DNA from: Acaudatibacter sp963835495
Lineage (GTDB): Bacteria > Pseudomonadota > Alphaproteobacteria > Caulobacterales > Caulobacteraceae
Assembly: GCA_963835495.1 (NCBI GenBank)
Contig: CAWIFQ010000004.1
Span: 1-64,000 of the forward strand
DNA: 64,000 nt
Reading direction: 5' to 3'
The notes below the pieces were generated by a model, which was not told where the DNA came from, made no database searches, and saw nothing but the letters and a program-made list of their open reading frames with translations. Shown piece by piece: positions 10,675 to 21,936 of this stretch; within the stretch, counting starts at the first letter, position 1, and each line of letters opens with the position of its first letter. The position numbers and the translations under genes were made by a program.

Positions 10675-11262
10675 ATGGAGATCCGGATGAACGAGCTTTT
10701 GCCCGACGGCGGAACCATCCGCAAATTGTGGATCGGCGAAACCGACGCCTATCGCGACCACCTGCTCCGCCTCGACCGCGAAAGCCGCCACCGGCGCTTT
10801 TCCGGCGCGGTGTCGGACGAGGTCATCGCCCGCCATGCGGCGACCGCCAACGGGCTCGGCGTCGTGGTGCACGGCTTCTTCGTCGACGGCGTGCTGCGCG
10901 GCGCCGCCGAGCTGCGGCAGAATGGATCGCTGTTCTCGCACGAGGCGGAAGCCGCCTTCAGCATCGAGCAGCCATGGCAGAGCCACGGCGTGGGAACCGA
11001 ATTGCTCGAGCGCACGCTGCTGTCCGCGCGCAACCGCGGCATCAAGTCGCTGCGCATGGACTGCCTCGCCGAAAATCAGCGCATGCAGCAGCTCGCCCGC
11101 AAGTTCGACGCCGAGTTTTCGTTCGATTTCGGCAGCGTGGTCGGCGAAGTCGATCCGCCGCGCTCGACGCCGCTCTCGCTGATGCGCGAGGCCATGGCCG
11201 ACAGCCACGCGATCGCCGCCGCGATCTTCGAGGTGCAGTCGCGCCTGTTCGGGCCGGCGTGA
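10675..11262 (+). CDS. GNAT-family acetyltransferase
   Basis: Probable acetyl-CoA-dependent N-acetyltransferase of unknown substrate, 195 residues, intact. The acetyl-CoA-binding segment is QPWQSHGVGTELLERTLLSA, with the preceding strand at EAEAAFSIE and the family turn LRMDCLAENQRMQQLARKFD. The region LLRLDRESRHRRFSGAVSD is typical of a GNAT subgroup common in rhizobia. The ATG at 10675 (MEIRMNELLPDGG) begins the conserved region; an internal ATG at 10687 is also possible. It is divergent from zapE and convergent with thpR. Confidence 0.8.
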   Translation: MEIRMNELLPDGGTIRKLWIGETDAYRDHLLRLDRESRHRRFSGAVSDEVIARHAATANGLGVVVHGFFVDGVLRGAAELRQNGSLFSHEAEAAFSIEQPWQSHGVGTELLERTLLSARNRGIKSLRMDCLAENQRMQQLARKFDAEFSFDFGSVVGEVDPPRSTPLSLMREAMADSHAIAAAIFEVQSRLFGPA

Positions 11263-11306
11263 CACTGCTGTCATTCCGGAAGCCAGCGGACGCTCCGGAA
11301 TTGCGA

Positions 11307-11841
11307 TCAGTTGAGCGGATAGCTCGCCTCGACCACATAAGGGCCGCCGCCGACCGAGGCGCGCGAGGAAAACAGCACGAAACGCGAGACGCGGAACGCC
11401 GCCGTGCGGAAATAGCCCGCGCGCCGAAAGATATTCGGCGACCGCCTGGCTCGAGGAATCGCGCAAGCGCGCCAGCGTCACGTGCGGCGTGTATTTGCGC
11501 CCTTCCGGCTCCAATCCGATGCGCTGCATCAGCCGTTCGTGCTCGGCCTGCACGTCGAGCAAGGCCTGCGCCTGCGCCACCGATGCGACCACCGCGCGCG
11601 GCTTGCGGCCGCCGAACGACATCAGGCCCTCCAGATGAAGATCGAACGCGCCGCGCTTGACGCGGCCGAGCATCAAGGCGACTTCCTGTGCGATCATGTC
11701 GTCGACGTCGCCGATGAAGCGCAGCGTCAGATGATAATTTTCCGGATCGATCCAGCGCGCGCCCGGCAATCCGCCGCGCAGCATGCCGAGCGCCTGGCCA
11801 ACGTCGGCGGGGATTTCGACACCGGTGAAGAGGCGCGGCAT
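11307..11841 (-). CDS. thpR: RNA 2',3'-cyclic phosphodiesterase (2'-5' RNA ligase family)
   Basis: 2H-phosphoesterase that opens 2',3'-cyclic phosphates on RNA. Both catalytic H-x-T motifs are present: YHLTLRFIG near residue 40 and HVTLARL near residue 125. The start ATG at 11841 gives MPRLFTGVEIP and the end reads YVVEASYPLN at TGA 11309-11307. A frame break near 11425 interrupts the last strand. About 178 codons, normal for the family. It sits 14 bases beyond the tesA stop on the same strand, so the two are probably cotranscribed. Confidence 0.88.
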
Positions 11842-11855
11842 GGCAGACTTCCAAT

Positions 11856-12556
11856 TCACGATGCGCGCGCCGCGCGCACGGCGGCGATCAGCTCCTCGAC
11901 CCGCGGCAGGATACGCGCCACGATCACGTCGACGCCGGCGGCGTTCGGGTGCAGGCCATCGCCCTGGTTCAGCTTGGGGTCGGTGGCCACACCGTCGAGG
12001 AAGAACGGATAAAAGACGACCGGATGAGCCGAGGCAAGCGCCGGATAAATGGCGTCGAAGGCGCTTCACATAATCGGCGCCCATGTTGCGCGGCGCCTGC
12101 ATGCCGGCGAGCAGGACGGAAATGTGCCGGTCGCCGAGCTTGGTCAGGATGCCGTCGAGCGCGGCCTTGGTCAGCTTCGGGTCCAGCCCGCGCAAGGCGT
12201 CGTTGGCGCCGAGTTCGAGGATCACGGCGTCGGTTCCCTCCGGCACCGACCAGTCCAGACGGCCGAGCCCGCCGGAGGCGGTATCGCCCGACACCCCGGC
12301 ATTGGTGATGCTCGCGGCGATGCCTTTGGCTTTCAGCGCCTGCGCCAGCTTGGCCGGGAAAGCGGCCTCCACCGGCAAGCCCGAAGCCGGCGCTCAGCGA
12401 GTCGCCCAGCACCACGATCTTCACCGGCTGGTCGGCGGCGGCGCGCGCAACGCCGGGCATGGCGCAAACCAGCGCGACCAGCGCCAATGCCGCAAGGCGT
12501 TGGACCCGGCGGGATTTTGTCCCATATGTGCGGGGTCGTGAACGGTAGAACCACAT
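11856..12556 (-). CDS. tesA: SGNH-hydrolase arylesterase/lysophospholipase (TesA-like), exported
   Basis: Periplasmic lipase/thioesterase of the GDSL family. A signal peptide (positive KSRRVQR, then LAALALVALVCAMPG and an ARA cleavage site) precedes the catalytic serine block VVLGDSLSAGFGL. The third block is ELGANDALRG and the fifth DGLHPN, with the catalytic Asp and His. Frame breaks near 12375 and 12065. The gene is divergent from an ABC transporter pair; their ATGs overlap in CATG (12554-12557), so one start may actually lie further in. In E. coli tesA is likewise divergent from ybbA-ybbP. Confidence 0.88.
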
Positions 12557-13268
12557 GAAATCACCTTCCCAGGCGGCGCCGGCCATTGCGCAAATCGCTA
12601 TAGAACTTGCCGGTGTCAATCTCTCGCTCGGGCAGGGGGCGGCCCGCGTCCATATTCTCAAAGACATCGACCTGAATATAGGCAGCGGCGAGGCAATTGG
12701 CCTGGTCGGTCCGTCCGGGTCGGGCAAATCCACGCTGCTGATGGTGATGGCGGGCCTCGAGCGGGCCGACACCGGGGCGGTCGCGGTGGCCGGCGAGGAC
12801 TTGAACGCGCTCGACGAGGACGCCTTGGCGCGCTTTCGCGGCCGTCACGTCGGCATTGTGTTCCAGTCGTTCCATTTGATCCCGACCATGACCGCGCTGG
12901 AAAACGTGGCGGTGCCGCTCGAACTCGCCGGCATCGCCGATGCCCAAGAACGCGCGCGTAGCGAACTTAGCGGCGTCGGCTTGGGCGAGCGGCTGCACCA
13001 TTATCCGGCCGAGTTGTCCGGCGGCGAGCAGCAGCGCGTGGCGGTTGCGCGCGCGCTGGCGCCCAATCCGGCCATCCTGGTGGCCGACGAGCCAACCGGA
13101 AATCTCGACGAGGACACCGGCAAGCAGATCATCGAACTGCTGTTCGCCGGCCAGGCCAGACGCGGCTCCACGCTGGTGCTGGTCACCCATGATTCCGCGC
13201 TGGCCGCGCGCTGCGGGCGGATCGTGCGGCTGCGCTCCGGCCGCATCGACGGCGTGAGCACGCCATGA
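12555..13268 (+). CDS. ybbA: ABC transporter ATPase, YbbA/LolD type
   Basis: ATPase of a MacB/LolD-like transporter, 237 residues, intact. Walker A GPSGSGKST (around residue 53), Q-loop VFQSFHLIPTMTALEN, signature LSGGEQQRVAVARAL, Walker B ILVADEPTGNLDED and switch histidine VTHD are all in order. Its stop overlaps the permease start (ATGA at 13265), so the two are coupled. The substrate is unknown; YbbAP systems are linked by gene context to the esterase TesA and to envelope lipid processing. Confidence 0.92.
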   Translation: MKSPSQAAPAIAQIAIELAGVNLSLGQGAARVHILKDIDLNIGSGEAIGLVGPSGSGKSTLLMVMAGLERADTGAVAVAGEDLNALDEDALARFRGRHVGIVFQSFHLIPTMTALENVAVPLELAGIADAQERARSELSGVGLGERLHHYPAELSGGEQQRVAVARALAPNPAILVADEPTGNLDEDTGKQIIELLFAGQARRGSTLVLVTHDSALAARCGRIVRLRSGRIDGVSTP

Positions 13269-15835
13269 GCGTCGCCGTTGTCGCGTCGTCTCGCAATGAT
13301 CACTGGCTGCCGCTGCGTTTCGCGCTGCGCGAATTGCGCGGCGGGTTGCGCGGCTTCTACGTCTTCATCACCTGCATCGCGCTCGGCTGCATGGCAATCG
13401 CCGGCGTCGGCTCGCTGGCGGCAAGCCTCGCCGACGGACTGGCGCGGCAAGGCCAGGTCATTCTCGGCGGCGACCTGTCGTTTACGCTGATCCAGCGCGA
13501 GGTCACGCCCAACGAACGCGCCTTCCTCGACAGTCACGGCAAGGTGTCGAGCGTCGCGACCTTGCGCGCCATGGCGCGCACCGGCGACGGCAAGGCCACG
13601 CTGGTGGAAATGAAAGCGGTCGACGGCGCCTATCCGCTATTCGGACAGCCGGTGCTCGATCCGCCCGGCGCGCTGAGCGACGCGCTGGCGCAGCACGACG
13701 GCGTGTTCGGCGCAGCGGCAGATCCCGTTCTGCTGACGCGGCTCGGCATCAAGCCGGGCGCGCGGCTGACCGTCGGCAATGCAGCCTTCGAAATCCGCGC
13801 CGCGCTTACGAGCGAGCCCGACAAGCTCGCCGGCGGCATCGGCTTCGGCCCGCGTCTGCTGGTGAACCAGGACGCCCTGCGCGCCACCGGCCTGCTGCAG
13901 CCCGGCAGCCTGGTGCACTGGCACTATCGCCTGCGGCTAGCCGCCAACGACACCAGCGACGCCGCGGCCAAAGCGGTGACCGCGCAGGCGCGTAGCGCTT
14001 TCCCCGAAGCCGGCTGGGACATCCGCAGCCGCAGCAATGCCTCGCCGCAACTCGAACGCAACGTCGAGCGGTTCACCCAGTTCCTCACCATCGTCGGTCT
14101 GACCGCGCTGTTGGTCGGCGGCGTCGGCGTCGGCAATGCGGTGAAAAGCCATCTCGACCGCCGGCGCGAAACCATCGCCACCATGAAGGCGCTCGGCGCT
14201 TCCGGCCGGCGCGTGTTCGCGATCTATCTTACGCAGGTGCTGATGCTGGCAGCCGTCGGCGGCGCCATCGGCATGGCGCTGGGCGCGGTCCTGCCGTTCC
14301 TGATTGCGTGGACGTTCGGATCGATCATTCCGCTGCCTATCGAGCCGACGGTGCATCCGGCCGAGCTCGCACTCGCGCTGCTCTACGGGCTGATGACGGC
14401 GCTTGCCTTCGCGCTCTGGCCGCTCGGCCGCGCCCATGACGTGCCGGTCGGCGCGCTGTTCCGCGACGCGGTGGCGCCGCAACCGCGCTGGCCGCGCAAG
14501 ATCTACATCGCGCTCACTGCCGCCGCGGGCATTGCGCTGGCGGTTCTTGCCATCGGGCTGGCCTACGACCGCCGCGTCGCCATCGTCTATGTCGGCGTCG
14601 CCGCCGGCGTGTTCGTCACGCTGCGGCTGGTCGCCGGCCTGTTGATGCTGGCGGCCCGCCACGCGCCGCGCGCACGCTCCACCGTGCTGCGCATGGCCAT
14701 CGCCAATATCCACCGGCCGGGCGCGCTGACGCCGACCGTCGTGCTCTCGCTCGGCTTCGGCATCGCGCTTTTGGTCACCGTGATCGAAATCGACGGCAAT
14801 CTGCACCGGCAACTTGCGGCCGAGTTGCCGGCCAAGGCGCCGTCGTTCTATTTCCTCGACATTCCGGCCGACCAGGCCGCACGCTTCGATGCCTTCGTAC
14901 GCGCGCAGGCGCCGCAGGCCAAGCTCGAGGAAGTGCCGATGCTGCGCGGCCGCATCATCTCCGCCAACGGCATCCCGGCCGAGAAGCTCAAGCCGAAAGA
15001 AGGCGCCGCCTGGGTGCTGCAAAGCGACCGCGGCATCACCTATGCGGGCGAGATTCCGTCCGGCTCGCGGCTGGCCGAAGGCAAATGGTGGGGGCCGGAC
15101 TACAATGGGCCGCCGCTGCTTTCGTTCGAGAAGAAGATCGCCGAAGGCCTCGGCCTCAAGCTCGGCGACCCGGTCACCGTCAACGTGCTCGGGCGCAACA
15201 TCACCACCCGCATCGCCAATATGCGCACGGTCGACTGGGAGAGCCTCGGCATCAATTTCGTCATGGTATTTTCGCCGCACGCTTTCGACGGCGCGCCGGC
15301 AACCCACCTCGCCACCCTCACCTACCCCGACGGCGGCACGCCGGCGCAGGAAGGAGCGATCGTGCGCGCGGTCGCCGACAGCTTTCCCATGGTGACTGCC
15401 GTGCGGGTGAAGGACGCGCTGGAAGCGATCGGCGCCATTGTCGCCAATCTGGTGCTGGCGATCCGCGGCGCCAGCGCGCTCACCTTGCTGGTGGCCGCCC
15501 TCGTGCTGGGCGGCGCGCTCGCCGCCGGTCACCGCCACCGGGTCTATGACGCGGTTATTCTCAAGACGCTCGGCGCCACCCGGGCGCGGCTGCTCGCCGC
15601 CTACACCATCGAATATCTGCTGCTCGGGAGCGCCACCGCGCTGATCGGCGTGCTGGCCGGCTCGCTCGCCGGCTGGTTGATCGTCAGCGATCTAATGCAT
15701 CTCCGCTTCGCCTGGCTGCCGCTGCCCGCTATGGCCGCGGCGCTGGCCGCGGTCGTGGTCACAGTTGCGTTAGGGCTGATCGGCACTTTCTCGGCTTTGG
15801 GCCAGAAACCCGCCCCGGTATTGAGGAATCTGTAG
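13265..15835 (+). CDS. ybbP: ABC transporter permease, YbbP/FtsX-like
   Basis: Large inner-membrane permease of 856 residues, intact. It has a first membrane segment near residues 30-50 (FYVFITCIALGCMAIAG) and a periplasmic domain. A three- or four-helix FtsX block follows at about 275-400, including LTALLVGGVGVGNAV and RRETIATMKALGASGRRVF. Further helices near 420-510 precede a second periplasmic domain, and a second FtsX block closes the protein (RVYDAVILKTLGATRARLLAAY). The duplicated FtsX block and about ten membrane segments are the YbbP architecture, not the shorter MacB or LolC forms. Partner of the preceding ATPase. Confidence 0.92.
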   Translation: MSVAVVASSRNDHWLPLRFALRELRGGLRGFYVFITCIALGCMAIAGVGSLAASLADGLARQGQVILGGDLSFTLIQREVTPNERAFLDSHGKVSSVATLRAMARTGDGKATLVEMKAVDGAYPLFGQPVLDPPGALSDALAQHDGVFGAAADPVLLTRLGIKPGARLTVGNAAFEIRAALTSEPDKLAGGIGFGPRLLVNQDALRATGLLQPGSLVHWHYRLRLAANDTSDAAAKAVTAQARSAFPEAGWDIRSRSNASPQLERNVERFTQFLTIVGLTALLVGGVGVGNAVKSHLDRRRETIATMKALGASGRRVFAIYLTQVLMLAAVGGAIGMALGAVLPFLIAWTFGSIIPLPIEPTVHPAELALALLYGLMTALAFALWPLGRAHDVPVGALFRDAVAPQPRWPRKIYIALTAAAGIALAVLAIGLAYDRRVAIVYVGVAAGVFVTLRLVAGLLMLAARHAPRARSTVLRMAIANIHRPGALTPTVVLSLGFGIALLVTVIEIDGNLHRQLAAELPAKAPSFYFLDIPADQAARFDAFVRAQAPQAKLEEVPMLRGRIISANGIPAEKLKPKEGAAWVLQSDRGITYAGEIPSGSRLAEGKWWGPDYNGPPLLSFEKKIAEGLGLKLGDPVTVNVLGRNITTRIANMRTVDWESLGINFVMVFSPHAFDGAPATHLATLTYPDGGTPAQEGAIVRAVADSFPMVTAVRVKDALEAIGAIVANLVLAIRGASALTLLVAALVLGGALAAGHRHRVYDAVILKTLGATRARLLAAYTIEYLLLGSATALIGVLAGSLAGWLIVSDLMHLRFAWLPLPAMAAALAAVVVTVALGLIGTFSALGQKPAPVLRNL

Positions 15836-16063
15836 ATTTTGCGGCATTCCGCCGCGCTGCCGCGGCCCCAATACAGAACCGGGTCTTTTCCTCTATAATG
15901 CCCGGACTGGTTCGTTAACGATCGGCAATAATGCTGGGCCATGATCGGGCCATATCTGGCGTACAGGCTTGGCCCACACTAGATTCACTTCATGAACGCG
16001 ACGGCCGCCGCCGGCGCGTCTGACGTAACCGGCGAAGAGCCGGGACAAAGAGAGGGAACTTCG

Positions 16064-16822
16064 ATGTCGGACTTCGACCGTAACGTAGCTGCCCGCGGCA
16101 TCGGCTCCGCGCGTGCTGCCGAGATCGATGTGGGCCTGCGCGCCTACATGATCCGCATCTACAATTATATGGCCAGCGGCGTCGCCCTCACCGGCGTGGT
16201 CGCTTGGCTCACCTACAATGCCGCGGTCGTCACCAATTCCGCCGGCAAGATCACCAGCCTGACGCCGTTCGGACAGGCGATCTTCGGCGGACCGCTGACG
16301 ATCATTTTGTTTCTCGGCACGCTCGGCATCGTCTTTTTCCTGAGCTTCCGGATCAACCGGCTGCAGGCGGGCACGGCACTCGTTCTGTTCATGCTCTATG
16401 CCGGACTGCTCGGACTGATGCTGTCGACGGTGTTCCTGCAATACACCGGCGCCTCGATCACCCGCACCTTCTTCATCTCGGCGGCGTCGTTCGGCGCGTT
16501 GAGCCTGTATGGCTACACCACGCAGCGCGATCTTTCGCCGATCGGTTCGTTCCTGATCATGGGTCTGTTCGGGCTGATCCTGGCGATGGTCGTGAACATG
16601 TTCCTGAAGAGCACGGGCATGGACTTCGCGATCTCCGCCATCGGCGTGCTGATCTTCGCCGGGCTGACCGCCTGGGACACCCAGAAGATCAAGGAGATGT
16701 ATAGCGCTAACGACGACGGCACCGTCGCCGGCCGCAAGGCGGTGATGGGCGCGCTGACGCTCTATCTCGACTTCATCAACCTGTTCCTGTTCCTGCTGCG
16801 CTTCATGGGCGACCGCCGCTAA
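16064..16822 (+). CDS. Bax inhibitor-1/YccA family membrane protein
   Basis: Seven-helix inner-membrane protein of the BI-1 family, 252 residues, intact; bacterial members may act as pH-sensitive calcium leak channels or modulate the FtsH protease. The helices run from ASGVALTGVVAWL to DFINLFLFLLRF, with the conserved acidic motif AWDTQKIKEMY before the last helix. The ATG at 16064 is chosen over one 72 bases upstream, because AGAGAGGG lies 7 bases before it and the family starts there. A strong terminator follows at 16845-16880, so it is probably a single-gene transcript. Confidence 0.9.
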   Translation: MSDFDRNVAARGIGSARAAEIDVGLRAYMIRIYNYMASGVALTGVVAWLTYNAAVVTNSAGKITSLTPFGQAIFGGPLTIILFLGTLGIVFFLSFRINRLQAGTALVLFMLYAGLLGLMLSTVFLQYTGASITRTFFISAASFGALSLYGYTTQRDLSPIGSFLIMGLFGLILAMVVNMFLKSTGMDFAISAIGVLIFAGLTAWDTQKIKEMYSANDDGTVAGRKAVMGALTLYLDFINLFLFLLRFMGDRR

Positions 16823-16844
16823 CGCGAGCGCAACGATGAATGCA

Positions 16845-16880
16845 ACGCCCCGGCTTTGGTGCCGGGGCGTTTTTATTTTG
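16845..16880 (+). terminator. Rho-independent terminator after BI-1 gene
   Basis: A perfect 10-bp stem (ACGCCCCGGC / GCCGGGGCGT) with a 6-base loop is followed by TTTTATTTT. It lies 23 bases after the BI-1 stop and is the clearest intrinsic terminator in the window. Confidence 0.92.
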
Positions 16881-16897
16881 CTAGCCTGGACGGCGCC

Positions 16898-17422
16898 ATG
16901 AGCGTCGCCATCCGCCCCGCCAAAATCTCCGATATTCCGGCCATTACCCGCATCTATGCGCACGCCGTCGCGCACGGCACGGCGTCGTTCGAACTGACCT
17001 CGCCGGACGAGGCCGAGATGGCGCGTCGCATGAGCGACCTCACTGCAAAGGGCTATCCGTATCTCGCCGCCGAGATCGACGGCGCGCTCGCCGGCTATGC
17101 CTATGCCGGGCCCTATCGCGCGCGGCCGGCCTATCGATTGACGGTCGAGGATTCAGTCTACATCGCAGCCGGCACGCACCGCCGCGGCGTCGGCCGCGCC
17201 TTGCTGGCCGCGCTGATCGAAGCCAGTGCGGCCGGCGGCTTTCGCCAGATGATCGCGGTGATCGGCGACTCGACCAAGCAGGCAGCCTCGATCGGCCTGC
17301 ACGAAGCCTTGGGCTTCGCGCATGTCGGCATTCTGCAAGATGTCGGCTTCAAACACGGCCGTTGGCTCGACAGCGTGCTGATGCAGCGCGCGCTAGGGGC
17401 CGGCGGGAAGACGGATCCGTAG
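16898..17422 (+). CDS. GNAT acetyltransferase, phosphinothricin/methionine-sulfoximine type
   Basis: Acetyltransferase of the Pat/Bar/MddA subfamily, 174 residues, intact. The protein starts SVAIRPAKISDIPAITRIYAHAV. Subfamily motifs are GTASFELTSPD, YPYLAAEIDGALAGYAYAGPYR, YRLTVEDSVYIAAGTHRRGVGRALL (acetyl-CoA loop) and GFRQMIAVIGDSTKQAASIGLHEALGF. Such enzymes acetylate glutamate analogues such as methionine sulfoximine or phosphinothricin. The ATG at 16898 begins the conserved domain; the longer reading would start inside the preceding terminator. Confidence 0.87.
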   Translation: MSVAIRPAKISDIPAITRIYAHAVAHGTASFELTSPDEAEMARRMSDLTAKGYPYLAAEIDGALAGYAYAGPYRARPAYRLTVEDSVYIAAGTHRRGVGRALLAALIEASAAGGFRQMIAVIGDSTKQAASIGLHEALGFAHVGILQDVGFKHGRWLDSVLMQRALGAGGKTDP

Positions 17423-17443
17423 CTTCGCGGCAACCTCTCCGTT

Positions 17444-17526
17444 GTCAAGGCCGGGCTTGTCCCGGCCATCCCGCTTAGTAAGCCCCGTACCATCCTAAGC
17501 GGGGTCACCGGGACAAGCCCGGTGAC
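17444..17526. repeat. Palindromic intergenic repeat (CCGGGCTTGTCCCGG family)
   Basis: Inverted arms 17444-17478 and 17495-17526 share CCGGGCTTGTCCCGG and CCCGCTTAG on both sides of a 16-base loop. The core matches the repeat at 1382-1468. It lies between two convergent genes, 22 bases after the acetyltransferase stop and 12 bases before the DUF2794 stop, so it could end transcription from both sides. Confidence 0.85.
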
Positions 17527-17537
17527 GACAAGAAACT

Positions 17538-17915
17538 TTAATTGGCCACCAGCGACAGTGGGTCGATCGCGCGCAGCACGCGGTCGAGTTCGTGGCCGCG
17601 GCGCACGATAAGGCCGGTGGCCGAGATCACGCTAAAGGCGCCCTGACGGCGCGACAGCTTGGGATTTTTTTCGATGCGGTAAAGCGGCACTTCCGAAGTA
17701 CGGCGGAACACCGAAAACACCGCGCGGTCTTTCAGGAAGTCTATGGCGTAATCGCGCCATTCGCCGGCGGCAACCTTGCGGCCGTAAAGATCGAGGATGC
17801 GCCGGAGCTCGCGGCGGCTGAAGGTGACCTGGTTCAAGGGGGCGGGGCTACTGCGCGCCGGGGATCCGCCCCCCGGGGACTGGCTGGGATCGATTTCGCC
17901 GGAACCGAACGTCAT
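17538..17915 (-). CDS. DUF2794 protein
   Basis: Uncharacterised 125-residue cytoplasmic protein of the DUF2794 family, widespread in Rhizobiales. A Pro/Ser-rich N-terminus (residues 1-30) leads into the conserved domain: VTFSRRELRRILDLYGRKVAAGEWRDYAIDF, then FSVFRRTSEVPLYRIEKNPKL and GFLVVRRGHELDRVLR-like residues near the end. The ATG at 17915 is chosen because a near-perfect AAAGGAGG sequence lies 6 bases before it; an upstream ATG lacks one. No function can be inferred. Confidence 0.85.
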   Translation of the reverse strand: MTFGSGEIDPSQSPGGGSPARSSPAPLNQVTFSRRELRRILDLYGRKVAAGEWRDYAIDFLKDRAVFSVFRRTSEVPLYRIEKNPKLSRRQGAFSVISATGLIVRRGHELDRVLRAIDPLSLVAN

Positions 17916-18113
17916 TCGGCGCCTCCTTTTGTTGGCGCAATGATCGCGCCGGTAGCCGCCCACGGCAAGAGCCTCCTTTCGGCAGCAATCGCCGTGAAAA
18001 CGCGCAAAACGGCTATTTGGCGATCACGAATTCGTTAAAGCCCCCACAATAACGCCCTATTTCGGTCAATCGCCGGTCACTCTGGCTTGGGATAAAGCGA
18101 TCGTTGCCTCAAA

Positions 18114-18250
18114 GGCCCGGTCCGGTTCGAGCTCCGGATTCCTCAGCCCCCCAGCCCCCTGGGGCTCAGCCGACCGGGCCAAGTTGAGTTCTGCGTACGG
18201 TTCAATCCCCTAAGCCTTCGGGCCGGCCAGTCGCCGGCTCGAATTTTTTT
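18114..18250 (+). ncRNA. Candidate structured small RNA with intrinsic terminator
   Basis: In the 440-base gap between DUF2794 and DUF1223, GGCCCGGTC (18114-18122) pairs perfectly with GACCGGGCC (18172-18180), closing a domain with inner hairpins CCGG/CCGG and AGCCCC/GGGGCT. Downstream are a TTCG-capped hairpin (18214-18222) and a 6-bp stem GCCGGC-CAGTC-GCCGGC followed by CTCGAA and seven T (18222-18250), a good rho-independent terminator. No open reading frame fits. The 5' end is not known and may lie 30-60 bases upstream. The 3' half loosely resembles 6S RNA, but gene context does not support that. Confidence 0.5.
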
Positions 18251-18273
18251 GTGCGCCGAGCAACGCAAGCGGG

Positions 18274-18316
18274 CCCGGAATCCATAACTCCAGCGCTGCG
18301 GATTATGGATTCCGGG
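18274..18316. repeat. Palindromic repeat (CCCGGAATCCATAA family)
   Basis: CCCGGAATCCATAA (18274-18287) and its inverse TTATGGATTCCGGG (18303-18316) flank a 15-base loop. The same core CCCGGAATCCAT forms the palindrome at 25716-25758. Both copies lie beyond gene ends, and only in the left part of the window. Confidence 0.85.
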
Positions 18317-18355
18317 TTCGCGCTTTCAGCGCGCCGCGGAATGACAGAATTGGAG

Positions 18356-19114
18356 TTAGTGCAGACTGGCCAAGGCGGCGCCGAGCATCAAGCCCGGCTT
18401 GGCCGCGTCGCCGCTCTGCACGATCACCGCCACGCGGTCGATGTCCTGCACGGAAAAGTCGGCATCGGCGAGACTGGCGACCGGCACGCTGAAGGTTTCG
18501 GCCATGCCATTCCAATCGCCGAGTTTCACCCAGCGGCGCACCACGTTGGTGTAGGCGAGCGTATGGCCGCGGTTTTCGCCGCGTTCGATCGTCACCTGCG
18601 CCTTGCCGGTGATCGGGCAAAGCCAGATCTCGGCGCTGCCGTGCTCACCGCCAGCCGCCGGAACGGCCACCGACACTTTGCCGTTCGCTACAGTGAGCGT
18701 CACCGGCAGCGTCAACGGCGCCGCGCTCTGCCGCGTCGTCGCGATTGCCTGTTCGATCGCCGCCTTGTCGCTGCCCAGCACGGGCACGATGCCATTGATT
18801 ACGGCTTGCGGCGTGTAGACCTCGCGGTCGCCGCGCGCATCGGCATAGGCCCGCTCGCGGTTGGAGTGGCCATGCAGAGCCAGCGTGTCCTTCCAGCCGA
18901 GATAATCCCAGTAATCGACCGGCAGGCTCAAGGTGAGCAGCGTCGGATCATGCGCCAGCTCGCCGAGCAGTTTGTCGGCCGGCGGACAGGACGAGCAGCC
19001 CTGGCTGGTGAAAAGTTCGATGACGGCGCGCGGCTCGCCCGCGCTAGCGGGCAGCAGCGGAGTCGAGGCGGCGCAGATCAAGGCGCCTGCAAAGGCGATG
19101 TGGCGATAGTTCAT
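18356..19114 (-). CDS. DUF1223 exported thioredoxin-fold protein
   Basis: Predicted secreted protein of the DUF1223 family, 252 residues, intact. A signal peptide (MNYRHIAFAGALICAASTPLLPASA) precedes the domain start RAVIELFTSQGCSSCPPADKLL, whose C-S-S-C pair is at the thioredoxin-like active-site position. Next come VDYWDYLGWKDTLA and the cis-proline-like segment VYTPQAVINGI. Probably a periplasmic redox or copper-handling protein, but no member is known to me to be well characterised. It is a single gene between the candidate small RNA and acnA. Confidence 0.85.
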   Translation of the reverse strand: MNYRHIAFAGALICAASTPLLPASAGEPRAVIELFTSQGCSSCPPADKLLGELAHDPTLLTLSLPVDYWDYLGWKDTLALHGHSNRERAYADARGDREVYTPQAVINGIVPVLGSDKAAIEQAIATTRQSAAPLTLPVTLTVANGKVSVAVPAAGGEHGSAEIWLCPITGKAQVTIERGENRGHTLAYTNVVRRWVKLGDWNGMAETFSVPVASLADADFSVQDIDRVAVIVQSGDAAKPGLMLGAALASLH

Positions 19115-19230
19115 GCCGATCCCACGATCCCCCTGCCCGGCGTGGCACCATATAGAGCGCCCCGCCGATCACCCGCCACTCACTTCGCAGTGAGCGGATT
19201 TGACGGCGGGGGCCGTGGCCAAATCGCCGG

Positions 19231-21936
<2,706 letters not shown>

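Noticed and set aside
13937..15538. Long open frame antisense to ybbP, like those antisense to sucA (3957-5843) and acnA (20455-22047)
   Set aside because: Products are rich in Arg, His, Asp and Gly with no family motifs, the typical shadow of a GC-rich gene on the opposite strand.
18118..18137. tRNA-like T-loop (GGTTCGA) in the gap before DUF1223
   Set aside because: The stem closes a loop of eight, not seven; there is no matching acceptor or anticodon arm and no CCA end. It is better explained as part of the candidate small RNA.
18180..18222. Identification of the candidate RNA as 6S RNA
   Set aside because: Only a short stretch resembles the E. coli 3' half, the central bubble is not evident, and the neighbours (DUF2794, DUF1223) are not the usual 6S neighbours. 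Left as an unnamed candidate.
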